Notes: generated by a model from the letters alone, not told the origin. Shown: positions 1 to 7,882, numbered from the stretch's first letter. The stretch is DNA of 19,691 nucleotides from an uncultured Oscillospiraceae bacterium (GCA_900546735.1 URDW01000020.1:1-19691); one strand, 5' to 3'. Numbers and translations: made by a program.

Positions 1-19
1 GCGTTTTTAAATGGTTGTT

Positions 20-715
20 ATTGTAGTTCCCTAATTTTTCTTGGTATGGTATAATCAATCTTATAAATGCTGAATCCATCTGGTAATTGTAGTTCCCTAA
101 TTTTTCTTGGTATGGTATAATGAAGTAGTAATTTTTATTAGACGGAGTACAATTGTAGTTCCCTAATTTTTCTTGGTATGGTATAATGAACGTACCGGCT
201 ACCAGTAACGATCTTGGATTGTAGTTCCCTAATTTTTCTTGGTATGGTATAATCGCATACCCATAGTGTTCTTCGATGTGCACATTGTAGTTCCCTAATT
301 TTTCTTGGTATGGTATAATGTAAATAAGAAAACAAGACAGGCATGGCTGATTGTAGTTCCCTAATTTTTCTTGGTATGGTATAATAAAGCCTTGCAAGGG
401 CAGGACGGGATTGCGATTGTAGTTCCCTAATTTTTCTTGGTATGGTATAATGGCCGGCGCCGAAGAGAGCCGGGATGAAAGATTGTAGTTCCCTAATTTT
501 TCTTGGTATGGTATAATTATATACAGGTCTTGAAAAAAATCGATTTTATTGTAGTTCCCTAATTTTTCTTGGTATGGTATAATCAACCGCAAACGAAACA
601 GCCGAAGCCGTGCATTGTAGTTCCCTAATTTTTCTTGGTATGGTATAATTGCCACGCCATTCATTTGTATCCCGTCATAATTGTAGTTCCCTAATTTTTC
701 TTGGTATGGTATAAT
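20..715 (+). CRISPR. Type II-C CRISPR array, 11 repeats, 10 complete spacers
   Basis: Eleven identical 36-nt repeats start at 20, 86, 152, 218, 284, 350, 416, 482, 548, 614 and 680. All ten complete spacers are exactly 30 nt, so the period is a constant 66 nt. The repeat begins ATTGTAGTTCCC and ends TGGTATAAT, the same layout as the Neisseria II-C repeat (GTTGTAG...TACAAT). That sets the crRNA strand as plus: each guide is a spacer followed by the 5' part of the next repeat. The repeat end is an extended -10 promoter element (TGN plus a perfect TATAAT), so each spacer probably has its own start site. Bases 1-19 look like the end of another spacer, so the array continues past the left edge. 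No degenerate terminal repeat is visible, so the older end cannot be told. The spacers are mutually unrelated and resemble nothing else I noticed in the window. Confidence 0.98.
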
Positions 716-806
716 TATGGGAACGAAAAAAGACGGGAACCAAGCCATATTCCAGGAAAATTTGGAATAAAAAAGAGCAGATTTTTTTAAAAATCTGCTC
801 TTTTTT
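710..806 (+). ncRNA. Possible short transcript from the last repeat, not a crRNA
   Basis: The last repeat ends in TATAAT (710-715) like all the others, but what follows is not a spacer bounded by a repeat. A start about 7 nt downstream would give an RNA of roughly 85 nt. It would hold a small hairpin (ATTCCA at 749-754 pairing with TGGAAT at 763-768) and end at the strong terminator at 769-806. This is inference from promoter and terminator positions. It may simply be an unavoidable by-product of promoters inside repeats. Confidence 0.35.
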
Positions 807-807
807 T
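769..807. terminator. Bidirectional terminator between array and cas operon
   Basis: GAGCAGATTTTT (775-786) pairs with AAAAATCTGCTC (789-800), giving a 12-bp stem. It is flanked by an A-run on the left and seven T's on the right, so it reads as a Rho-independent terminator on both strands. It would stop plus-strand crRNA transcription before cas2 and minus-strand cas mRNA before the array, since the two units converge here. Confidence 0.88.
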
Positions 808-816
808 GCTTTTTTG

Positions 817-1137
817 TTACAGCAATGTCAGCTGCTCGTAGGCAGCCGGGGTGTCGCTCTGCTGCAGTTCGCCCAATAGGATCTCCATGCTGCCGTACTG
901 CTTTTCCGTAATCGTCAAAAGGCGCACGGAACCATTCGGCGGCAGGTTGGCGCGCAGGCGTTTTTCGTGCGTCCTTACGGTGTCGTAACCGTTGCACACG
1001 CGCGTGTATACAGAATACTGCAGCATCTGGTAGCCGTCTTTCAAAAGAAAATTCCTGAATTTTGCGGCCGCTTTTTGAGCGGCTTTTTCCTTGACCGGCA
1101 GGTCAAAAAACACAAGCATGCGCATAAATTTAGTCAT
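817..1137 (-). CDS. cas2: CRISPR-associated endoribonuclease/adaptation protein Cas2
   Basis: This 106-residue protein has the Cas2 ferredoxin-like pattern: a first strand MRMLVFFDLP with the conserved Asp at residue 12, a basic helix (KFRNFLLKDGYQMLQ), then SVYTRV. Cas2 dimers bridge two Cas1 dimers in the spacer-integration complex; the Asp is a nuclease residue that is not needed for integration in the systems studied. Length is normal for II-C Cas2. Its start overlaps the 3' end of cas1 by 8 nt, so it is the last gene of the cas9-cas1-cas2 operon, and it ends 10 nt from the shared terminator. Identification is secure from sequence pattern and context. Confidence 0.97.
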   Translation of the reverse strand: MTKFMRMLVFFDLPVKEKAAQKAAAKFRNFLLKDGYQMLQYSVYTRVCNGYDTVRTHEKRLRANLPPNGSVRLLTITEKQYGSMEILLGELQQSDTPAAYEQLTLL

Positions 1138-2038
1138 AGTTAAAGTAATCGGTCGGCAGCAGTGCCGGCAGCTTCAGCGGTGTGCGTTCTTCGCTTTCCA
1201 AAGCTGTCACCAGGCTTTGCACGGCTTGTTCTGCCGCGTGCGCCAGGGAACAGCGTGCACCGTCTACCGCGCTTATGCAGTTCAGCAGCCGCACCAGTTC
1301 GGCGCGCTGTACCGTACCGAAACAGTCCCAGCTTTTCCAGTGCTGTGCTACATACAGGTCTACCGCCGGGCGAAACGGTTCGATCATGTCGTCGGCCAGG
1401 TTAAAGGCGTTCAGCTGGCTGCAGTGGTGTATGCCCACGGCCGGCTCCAGTCCGTAAACGGCCAGTGTACGCGCCAGGTAGGCGCGTGTGACTGCATAGC
1501 CGTAGTTGAGCGCGGCGTTGATGATGTTGTCGTCCTCGCGTGTAAAGTCTTTGCCAAACAGCGCTTTAAAGTAAACGGCGGCCGCGTAGCCCTCGCGGTT
1601 CGTGGTGTCGCCGGAGGGCACGTGCGCGGCGATCGCCGTCAGTTTTTCACTTTCGGTCTTGTGGTTCAGCGCCAGGCAAGCGGCCTGGTTCTTGATTTTT
1701 TGCACAACAATCTGCTGCCAAAGCCGTTTTTGTTTGGGCAGGGACTGTGTGGTCTGTGTGCGCAGCCGTTTGGCCAGCCGGCAGTGTGCGCCACTCGGCG
1801 TCAGCTGGGCACAGGGCATGTGCTTTTCGTTGCAAAAAATCAGGCAAACGCCGTTTTCGGCTAAAAAGCTGATCAGCCTGGCCGAAAGGGTGGCCGCCGG
1901 CTCGTCTATGACGACGGCGCGCAGATCCTCTACCGGAAAGGTAAAGGTCTCGCCGTTGTCTACAGTCAGCTGGTTGTTTTTCAGCCGCAGCCCGGCCGGG
2001 TTGGTAATAAACAGGCTTCTGTAGGGCACAAAACTCAC
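1130..2038 (-). CDS. cas1: CRISPR-associated integrase Cas1 (type II)
   Basis: Cas1 (302 residues) is the metal-dependent integrase that inserts new spacers into the array together with Cas2. The type II signature is clear: catalytic Glu149 in TNREGYAAAVYF, His204/His205 in GIHH, and Glu220 in NLADDMIEPFRP. The N-terminal beta domain starts FVPYRSLFITNPAGL. The start is GTG at 2038, overlapping the cas9 stop codon in the 4-nt arrangement GTGA (2035-2038), with AAAGG a few bases upstream; translation is probably coupled to cas9. All active-site residues are present, so adaptation looks functional. No csn2 or cas4 accompanies it, which fits subtype II-C. Confidence 0.98.
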   Translation of the reverse strand: MSFVPYRSLFITNPAGLRLKNNQLTVDNGETFTFPVEDLRAVVIDEPAATLSARLISFLAENGVCLIFCNEKHMPCAQLTPSGAHCRLAKRLRTQTTQSLPKQKRLWQQIVVQKIKNQAACLALNHKTESEKLTAIAAHVPSGDTTNREGYAAAVYFKALFGKDFTREDDNIINAALNYGYAVTRAYLARTLAVYGLEPAVGIHHCSQLNAFNLADDMIEPFRPAVDLYVAQHWKSWDCFGTVQRAELVRLLNCISAVDGARCSLAHAAEQAVQSLVTALESEERTPLKLPALLPTDYFNYD

Positions 2039-5000
2039 CTGGCCTTTCGGTCAAACGTCTGGCGCGGTTCCTTTTGCACCTTGTGGATGTTGCCGATCGC
2101 ATCGACCGTGTATTTTTCTATGCTGACCAGTGTTTTGATACCCATGCTGCTGATACCGTATGCACCGTCATGGCTTTCGACACTGATGGTTGCTATAGTA
2201 ATACCAGCAGAATTATAGTATAGAAACATATCGTTTCCGTATAATTTATCGGGCAATGTGCTACCTTTAAGTTTTACGGAAAGTGTCATATTCTTTTTTG
2301 CCTTTACTTTGATTAGATCATTGTTATAAAGCGAGAACAGGAAGTTTTTGTCGTTCATTTCCTTCCACTCTTCATAGGGTTTAAAAGCCACACACGCCTT
2401 ATTCGGCAGTTCCGGCTTAACGGTGTCAGAAACATAGATCGGCACAAAGTAGTAACCGTCGCCCGGCACATAAAACACGTCGATACGCACCATGTCGCCG
2501 TTGGCCGCCACGCCGTGGCCGCTGCGCACCGGCACGGTCAGCGAGGCTTTTTCGATGAGTTTTACTTTTTTGACGGCCGGCCCGTCGCTGCCGTCGGCTT
2601 TCGGCTTGTGCAATACAAAGCCGGGTGGAAACGCCTTTTTTCCGTCGCCGCCAAAGGCCAAAAGACGGGCTTTCAGCGCTTCGTACAGCAGCCGGTCACT
2701 GTCGGGGTTATAGTAATTTTGGATCTCGCCGTTCTTATCCAGCTTCAGGGCGTTCAGCGCCGTTTTGGTAATGGTGCAGCCGGGTTCTTTGCCGGAACGG
2801 ATGGTGTCCAGGTGCGCCTGGCCGGTCACCTTGTGGTTCGTCATGCGCGACACAAAGGCCGGCTTGGCCGCCTCGATCTCGTCCCAGTTGTAGTTCGGCA
2901 GCTTGCAAAGCGCTTTTTGCATCAGTTCGCGGCTGTCCAGCAGGCGCGCCTCCAGCTCGTGGCGGAAATGCGGGTACGGCTGCGGAAACTCGCTGAGGAC
3001 AACGCCGGTCTCTTCGTCAAACGCGGCAGAGCCGTCAGGTGTGTCACAGTACTGCAGTTCTTTCATTTTGCTGTAACGGTTGACTTTTTGAATCATTTTT
3101 TCGTCCACACAGGCGATCACCGCCGCGTCGGCGGCGTGGTGCAGGTCGCCGTTTTCACGGATCTTGCGGATGCCCCAGCGTTTGCGCATATAGCTGGTTA
3201 TCGCACCGTTTACGGCGCGGACATGGTTTTTGCGGTCTTTGTAATCTGCAAAGGCCAAATGGTCGCGGATATAGTTGTAAAGCACGCGGCTCAGGTACTT
3301 TGTGTCGTTTAAATTGCGTTCGCGAAAACTTTTTATATCGTTGTCGCTGATTTTTTCTTTCAACAGGTTGCGCCGCTTTTTGGGGTTGCTCTTCATGTGG
3401 TTCATGACCCAAACTTTAAAATCATTTTGCCGTTCAGTGGGCATATAGGCCAGGGGCAGGCGGTTGCCCTTTGTGCGGTTTTCGTTTTGGTGGGTCAGCA
3501 CCTTGTTGTTGAAGCTGTCGTCAAAGCTGATGCTGTAAGGCACGATGTGGTCCACGTCGTACAGGCTGTTGCGGCCAAACGCATCTTCTAACCGGATCTT
3601 TTTTTGTGTATAGGGGTCTATCTCGCCCTGCTCGATCCACAGGCGGTATTTGAGAATGTCCTGCCCGGTGGGGGAGAGTATGCGGCAGTTTTCCCGCAAA
3701 AAGGCAACAGCCTGGGCGTTTTTGGCGGCGTTTTTTGACTGTGCGGTTTCAATGTCGCGGCGCTCTTCAAAGGTTTTGGAAAGTTCGCGGGCCAGTTCGA
3801 TGTTGATGTAGCTGGGGCTTTCGCCCATCTCACGGATCAGGGTGTTGATGACTTTGATCGTCTGCGCCACGGCGCGGCGAACCACCGGGTTTGTGATGTC
3901 GTTCAGTTCGTTTTCGTCGTCGTTTGGGTTGATCGGCGGCAGGTATTTCTGCTTTTCGCCGCGGTTATGGCCGTGGAAATCGATCCCGGCCGCTTCGCAG
4001 GCCTTGTCGTAGGTCATGCCTTGCTGTAGGTGCGATATCAGCTTTTGACATGCCTTGACGGAAATATGGCCGAAGCCGGAGAAGGACGGCATTGTCAGCA
4101 GCTGCGCGGTCATTTCGTGCGTTAGTTCGTGCGCAGCCGTTTCGTTTTGGCTTAAATAGGCAAGGATGTCGTCATCGTTTTTATACGCGGTAAAGGCATA
4201 TCCGATGGCGTCGAGCGTATCGTTCGACAGTTTGGAAATCAGTCCTTTGGAAAGCTTATCCAGCGTTTTGCGCACCTGGTGGTAGGCTTTTAAAAAGTCG
4301 AACTTGGCTTTTTTCTCCACCTCATCGCGTTCTTTAAAACCGTAGGAGATGTTGAAGCGCTCTTCATCGGTCAGTTCCAGCAGCTTGCGCAGTTTTGCGT
4401 AAGTCGTGCCGGGCGATTTGTGGCAGAACTCAAAAATTCGCGCGCGTTCTTCACCGGTCAGTGCTCGTGTATTTTGCGGCGCTTCAATGCGCATGTGGTT
4501 GATCTTTTGCCAAAGGTTGAATACCTGAAAGGAATACGTCGCTTTTGCCGCACGCTTTTCTTCCGGAATAAGCGTACATTGGCCGATCATCCGCTCGATC
4601 TGGTTGCCGGCATAGGGGCTCGGCGCATTTGCCGGGCCGGCGCCCGGCCCCTCGTCGAACGACCGCTGTGCAAGGACGATGGCGGTGTAGTCATTTTCAA
4701 AATCTTGGCCGGCGTAAGGGCTGGCGTTTGCGCGCTGCGCAGAAAAAATTTTGTGGATCTCGTCCTCCACCATATCGCGCGAAACGGTGTTTGCGTAGTT
4801 TTCGCCTTTGTTGCGTTTGCAGTCGGCGTAGGCCTCGTCTTTATAAAACATTTCGCCCACCGTGCGCCAGCCGCTTTTCTGCATGCGGTTTTGGTTTTCG
4901 CTGACGGCGTTTAAAAGCTTGCCGGCCTCCTTGTCGGCAGCGTCTGATTTGCGGTTGGAGCGAAATCCGCGCCGCTGTGCCAGATGGATCAGTACGCGGG

Positions 5001-5352
5001 CAAATTCAGTGCTGGTCAATGTTGCGTCCAGCGCCTTGGTGCGCAGCATATAGATGTCGTCCAGCTGTCCGTCAAACAAATGCGCAAGTTCTTCCTCGTG
5101 CAAAAGGCCGCTGGTCACGATCAGACGGCGGATACGCTCCAGCCGGTGTTGATGGCGGCGCACTCTTCGGCGCAGGCTGCGTGCCGCGCGGCGCGGCGCG
5201 GCCAGCGAGGCGCCGTCTTTGGCATTTTCGGCCTTGTCAAACACGCGTGATCCCAGTTTGATGATCCGCCTGGGTTCGTCGTTTTCATCCAGTTCCATTG
5301 CGGCAAATCCCACCGAGGAAATGCCGCAGTCCAGTCCGATCCCGTACTTCAT
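2035..5352 (-). CDS. cas9: Type II-C CRISPR effector nuclease Cas9 (1105 aa)
   Basis: Cas9 is the RNA-guided DNA nuclease that cuts both strands of a target matched by crRNA:tracrRNA. Visible parts, in order: RuvC-I with Asp8 (GLDCGISSVGFA); an Arg-rich bridge helix (about 51-80); a REC region containing the II-C-like CTLIPEEKRAAKATYSFQ (259-276); RuvC-II with Glu519 (INIELARELSK); HNH with Asp601-His602 and Asn625 (DVDHIVPYS...NENR); RuvC-III with His739 and Asp742 (HHAADAAVIACV); then a C-terminal PAM-interacting region. All catalytic residues are intact. At 1105 residues it is in the compact II-C range. The ATG at 5352 follows GGAAGGA. It is the first gene of the cas operon, about 30 nt downstream of the predicted tracrRNA terminator. 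Its PAM cannot be read from sequence. Confidence 0.98.
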   Translation of the reverse strand: MKYGIGLDCGISSVGFAAMELDENDEPRRIIKLGSRVFDKAENAKDGASLAAPRRAARSLRRRVRRHQHRLERIRRLIVTSGLLHEEELAHLFDGQLDDIYMLRTKALDATLTSTEFARVLIHLAQRRGFRSNRKSDAADKEAGKLLNAVSENQNRMQKSGWRTVGEMFYKDEAYADCKRNKGENYANTVSRDMVEDEIHKIFSAQRANASPYAGQDFENDYTAIVLAQRSFDEGPGAGPANAPSPYAGNQIERMIGQCTLIPEEKRAAKATYSFQVFNLWQKINHMRIEAPQNTRALTGEERARIFEFCHKSPGTTYAKLRKLLELTDEERFNISYGFKERDEVEKKAKFDFLKAYHQVRKTLDKLSKGLISKLSNDTLDAIGYAFTAYKNDDDILAYLSQNETAAHELTHEMTAQLLTMPSFSGFGHISVKACQKLISHLQQGMTYDKACEAAGIDFHGHNRGEKQKYLPPINPNDDENELNDITNPVVRRAVAQTIKVINTLIREMGESPSYINIELARELSKTFEERRDIETAQSKNAAKNAQAVAFLRENCRILSPTGQDILKYRLWIEQGEIDPYTQKKIRLEDAFGRNSLYDVDHIVPYSISFDDSFNNKVLTHQNENRTKGNRLPLAYMPTERQNDFKVWVMNHMKSNPKKRRNLLKEKISDNDIKSFRERNLNDTKYLSRVLYNYIRDHLAFADYKDRKNHVRAVNGAITSYMRKRWGIRKIRENGDLHHAADAAVIACVDEKMIQKVNRYSKMKELQYCDTPDGSAAFDEETGVVLSEFPQPYPHFRHELEARLLDSRELMQKALCKLPNYNWDEIEAAKPAFVSRMTNHKVTGQAHLDTIRSGKEPGCTITKTALNALKLDKNGEIQNYYNPDSDRLLYEALKARLLAFGGDGKKAFPPGFVLHKPKADGSDGPAVKKVKLIEKASLTVPVRSGHGVAANGDMVRIDVFYVPGDGYYFVPIYVSDTVKPELPNKACVAFKPYEEWKEMNDKNFLFSLYNNDLIKVKAKKNMTLSVKLKGSTLPDKLYGNDMFLYYNSAGITIATISVESHDGAYGISSMGIKTLVSIEKYTVDAIGNIHKVQKEPRQTFDRKAR

Positions 5353-5382
5353 GATTTTCCATCCTTCCGCTTAAAAAATGGT

Positions 5383-5478
5383 AAAAAAAGATGACGGTCC
5401 GCCGTAGCGAACCGTCAGAGCTTTTCGGTCTGCTACCTTGTTGTAGCAACCTAATTGTTCTTGGTATGGTATAAGAAC
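5383..5478 (-). ncRNA. Predicted tracrRNA of the type II-C locus
   Basis: A degenerate CRISPR repeat at 5440-5475 matches the array repeat at 30 of 36 positions. Read on the minus strand it is an anti-repeat that can pair with the repeat part of crRNAs: 17 bp, one mismatch, 7 bp, a 3x3 internal loop, then 6 bp. The 3' side continues with AAGG and a short stem, like the nexus of the Neisseria tracrRNA, and ends in a 10-bp hairpin (5393-5416, loop TACG) followed by seven T's (5389-5383). A promoter on the same strand fits: TTTACA at 5513-5508, 17 nt, TATTTT at 5490-5485. Predicted length is about 95 nt; the exact 5' end is inferred. Confidence 0.92.
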
Positions 5479-5484
5479 AAATAT

Positions 5485-5513
5485 AAAATAACACAAAAAC
5501 GCCGATTTGTAAA
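5485..5513 (-). promoter_or_regulatory. Candidate tracrRNA promoter
   Basis: On the minus strand TTTACA (5513-5508, 5 of 6 to the -35 consensus) and TATTTT (5490-5485, 4 of 6) are separated by 17 nt. A start near 5478 would begin the RNA just before the anti-repeat. No better promoter lies between the tracrRNA and cas9, so this may also serve cas9 by read-through. Confidence 0.55.
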
Positions 5514-5617
5514 TGCCTTTTTGTAAAAAAAGCAAAAACACCGGGAAATAAGCACAAAAAGATGGACACACCTGCGAAAAACGGCGATTTATGCCGTCGG
5601 CTGCAGCAAAAAGATTT

Positions 5618-6979
5618 TTACCGGCCGGCCGAGCGGCTGTTGGAGCCCGTCTTTTTTTGCTTTTTAAAAAAGAGCACAAGCAGTACGGCGGAAAGTGCGC
5701 CGGCGGCCAGTGAGGTGGCCGGCATGTTCAGCCAAAGGCCGGTCAGATCGAACGGCCACAGCACGCCGATGAAAATCAGCGGGAAGATGAGCGCAGTCGC
5801 CACGGAAATCGCGGAGGCGGCGCCCGGTTTTTCGATGGCGGCCATAAAGCTCTGTGTGGCAAACGAGAACCAGCGGGTAATGTAAGTCAGTCCAAACAGC
5901 ATCAGCGCAGGCGCAGCGGCGTCGAGCAGTGCCGTCTGTCCGCCGCTGATAAACAGCCCGGCGATGGGTTTTGGAAAAATCATGATGACGGCGGCAGACG
6001 TTACCGAAAGCACCAATGCGGCAGTGTAGCAGCATTTTTCAATGGCTTTTACGCGGTGGCGGTCGCCGGCGCCCCAGTTGTAGCCCACGGCCGGCTGCAG
6101 CGAGTCGCACATGCCGTAAAGCAGCGGCAGCACAAAGCCGTCCACATACATCAGCACGCCGTAGATGGAAACGGCGTCCGCGCCGCCCATGCGCAGCAGG
6201 ATGGCGTTCATGATCACGGATGTCACACGCCCGGCCACGTTGTTTAAAAAGGCAGGGCTGCCGCAGGCCATGATCTGCTTTATCATCTGCATGGAAAACT
6301 GCGGCCTTGTGAAGCGCAGCTGCATTTTGCCGCGGAAAAACGGCCAAAAGGCAATCACGGCACAGACGGCCATGCCGCAGCAGGTGCCGAGCGCCGCACC
6401 CCAAATGCCCCATTTGAAAAAGTAAAGAAAAACAAATTCCAGTCCGGCGCACAGGGCAGACATAATAATGTTTAAAAACATGCTGCCCTTGATCTTGCCG
6501 CAGATGCGCAGGTAGTTGTCCACGGCATAGATGATCGTTGTCAGCGGCGAGCTCAGCGCGTAAACACGCAGGTACTGCACGGCAAACGTGGCCAGTTCGC
6601 CTTCGGCGCCCATCAGGCCGATCAGCGCCGGCGCGGCAAAGTAAAGCGCTGCGCCAAACAGCACGCCCACCGCCTCGATCATGATGCAGGCGCAGGTAAA
6701 AATGTTGTTGGCCTTTTTTTCGTTTTTGGCACCCAGGTGGATGGAGATCGGCACCGAGGAGCCGACGCCGATCAGGTCGGCCAGGGCAAAGTTGACGATC
6801 ACGAACGGCATGGCCAGGTTCAGTGCGGCAAAGGCCGAGTCCTCCAGCAGCTGACCGACCAGAATGCCGTCCATCAGCTGGTAGAGCGAAGAGGCCAGCA
6901 TGCCGACAGAGCCTGGAATAGCGGCCATAAAGAACAGCCGCACCGGTTTGGTTTTTGAAAAAAGCGTTTTGTGATCCAT
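5618..6979 (-). CDS. MATE-family multidrug/cation efflux transporter
   Basis: This 453-residue polytopic membrane protein has the MATE layout: about twelve hydrophobic segments in two halves, with an N-terminal helix pattern typical of the family (IPGSVGMLASSLYQLMDGILVGQ) and a repeat-like second half (PAFLNNVAGRVTSVIMNAILLRMGG). MATE proteins export cationic drugs or metabolites using an Na+ or H+ gradient. The length is normal and I see no break. ATG at 6979 follows AGGAGG with good spacing. It is transcribed alone from a promoter with MerR-type architecture, divergent from a MerR regulator with a likely drug-binding domain, which points to an inducible multidrug exporter. The substrate cannot be deduced. 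The sequence resembles the MepA/DinF-like MATE groups, but I am not sure of the subgroup. Confidence 0.93.
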   Translation of the reverse strand: MDHKTLFSKTKPVRLFFMAAIPGSVGMLASSLYQLMDGILVGQLLEDSAFAALNLAMPFVIVNFALADLIGVGSSVPISIHLGAKNEKKANNIFTCACIMIEAVGVLFGAALYFAAPALIGLMGAEGELATFAVQYLRVYALSSPLTTIIYAVDNYLRICGKIKGSMFLNIIMSALCAGLEFVFLYFFKWGIWGAALGTCCGMAVCAVIAFWPFFRGKMQLRFTRPQFSMQMIKQIMACGSPAFLNNVAGRVTSVIMNAILLRMGGADAVSIYGVLMYVDGFVLPLLYGMCDSLQPAVGYNWGAGDRHRVKAIEKCCYTAALVLSVTSAAVIMIFPKPIAGLFISGGQTALLDAAAPALMLFGLTYITRWFSFATQSFMAAIEKPGAASAISVATALIFPLIFIGVLWPFDLTGLWLNMPATSLAAGALSAVLLVLFFKKQKKTGSNSRSAGR

Positions 6980-7015
6980 ATTTTCGCCTCCTGCGCTTGA
7001 ATTTTCCGGTTAAAA

Positions 7016-7046
7016 AGTATAAACTATAGAGCAACTCCATAGTCAA
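7016..7046 (-). promoter_or_regulatory. MerR-type promoter and operator of the MATE gene
   Basis: On the minus strand TTGACT (7046-7041) and TATACT (7021-7016) are 19 bp apart. This over-long spacer is the hallmark of promoters activated by MerR-family regulators, which twist the DNA to realign the two boxes. A near-perfect dyad, ACTATGGAG-TTG-CTCTATAGT (7043-7023, one mismatch per arm), lies between and partly over the boxes. This is the expected binding site of the neighbouring regulator. The regulator's own ATG (7058) is only 15 bp away, so it may also autoregulate. Confidence 0.88.
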
Positions 7047-7057
7047 GAGGTTTTTTT

Positions 7058-7882
7058 ATGAATGATCACGAGCGAAAGAGCGAAAAACTCTATACCACCG
7101 GTGCGTTCGCCCGGTATTTCGGCATTCAGAAAGACACTTTGTTTTATTATGACCGCATTGGGCTTTTTTCGCCTGCTTTTGTGCGCGAAAACGGCTACCG
7201 CTGCTACACGTCGTCCCAAATCGCACGCTTCGGCACGATTTTGTCGCTGCGGGAGATGAACGTGCCGATCGAGGAGATCCGCCGGTATTTTCAAAACACT
7301 TCGCCGCAGGGGTTTGCCGAAATGGCACAGGTGCAGATGGCGCGGCTGGAGGAGGAGATCGCCCGCCTGCGTGAGATCAGGCGGCTGTTTGCGCAGAACC
7401 TGCAGCGCCTGGAAGAGGCGCAGACGGCTGTTTTGAACCGAACACAGATCTGTACGCTGCCGGAAGCAACATTCCTTTTCAGTGATAAAAACCCGGGCGC
7501 ACAGGAGACGTCGGACGACCGCTGGTGGGAGATCTATGCGCAGTTTATGCGCAGTTCTTCGGCCATGGGGGCGGAGTGTATCGGCTCGGTCATTGCGTTT
7601 GATGATCTGCAGGCCGGCCGTTTCGGCCGTGTGGACCGGTTGTTTATGCCCAGTACGGAACCGGGCGCCGCCCCCCGCCCGGCCGGCACTTATGCTGTTT
7701 ACTACCACCGCGGCACTTACGGCAGCGTCTTGTCTGCTTATCCGCTTTTTCTGCGCGGCATTGCTGCGGCCGGTTTTCAGCCGGCCGGCGATGTGTATGA
7801 GGATTACCTGATCGGCAGTCTGGTCACCGACGATGCGGCTGCCTACATCACGCGCTTGACAGTGCAGGTCAAAAAGAAATAG
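7058..7882 (+). CDS. MerR-family regulator with BmrR/GyrI-like effector domain
   Basis: The 274-residue protein begins with a MerR winged helix-turn-helix (about 11-80: YTTGAFARYFGIQKDTLFYYDRIGLFSP, then ENGYRCYTSSQIARFGTI). A coiled-coil helix rich in Glu/Arg follows (about 85-130), then a C-terminal domain of about 130 residues with the pattern PAGTYAVYYHRGTYGSV, as in the GyrI-like ligand-binding domain of BmrR. BmrR-type proteins bind lipophilic cations and switch on a drug-efflux gene. The start follows AAGAGG by 7 nt. It is divergent from the MATE gene and shares the 19-bp-spacer promoter, so it is very likely its activator. The identity of the inducer is unknown. Confidence 0.93.
   Translation: MNDHERKSEKLYTTGAFARYFGIQKDTLFYYDRIGLFSPAFVRENGYRCYTSSQIARFGTILSLREMNVPIEEIRRYFQNTSPQGFAEMAQVQMARLEEEIARLREIRRLFAQNLQRLEEAQTAVLNRTQICTLPEATFLFSDKNPGAQETSDDRWWEIYAQFMRSSSAMGAECIGSVIAFDDLQAGRFGRVDRLFMPSTEPGAAPRPAGTYAVYYHRGTYGSVLSAYPLFLRGIAAAGFQPAGDVYEDYLIGSLVTDDAAAYITRLTVQVKKK

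Noticed and set aside
138..344. Minus-strand open frame of 68 codons across the array
   Set aside because: It is a translation of the CRISPR repeats and spacers, with the same peptide recurring every 22 residues.
817..5352. Possible subtype II-A or II-B
   Set aside because: No csn2 or cas4 gene is found between or after cas9, cas1 and cas2; Cas9 is compact and the repeats carry promoters, which fits II-C.
5465..5475. Plus-strand promoter inside the degenerate repeat (TGGTATAAG)
   Set aside because: It keeps most of the repeat's -10, but the last base of the box is changed and the RNA would run antisense into the MATE region; the resemblance is explained by its origin as a repeat copy.
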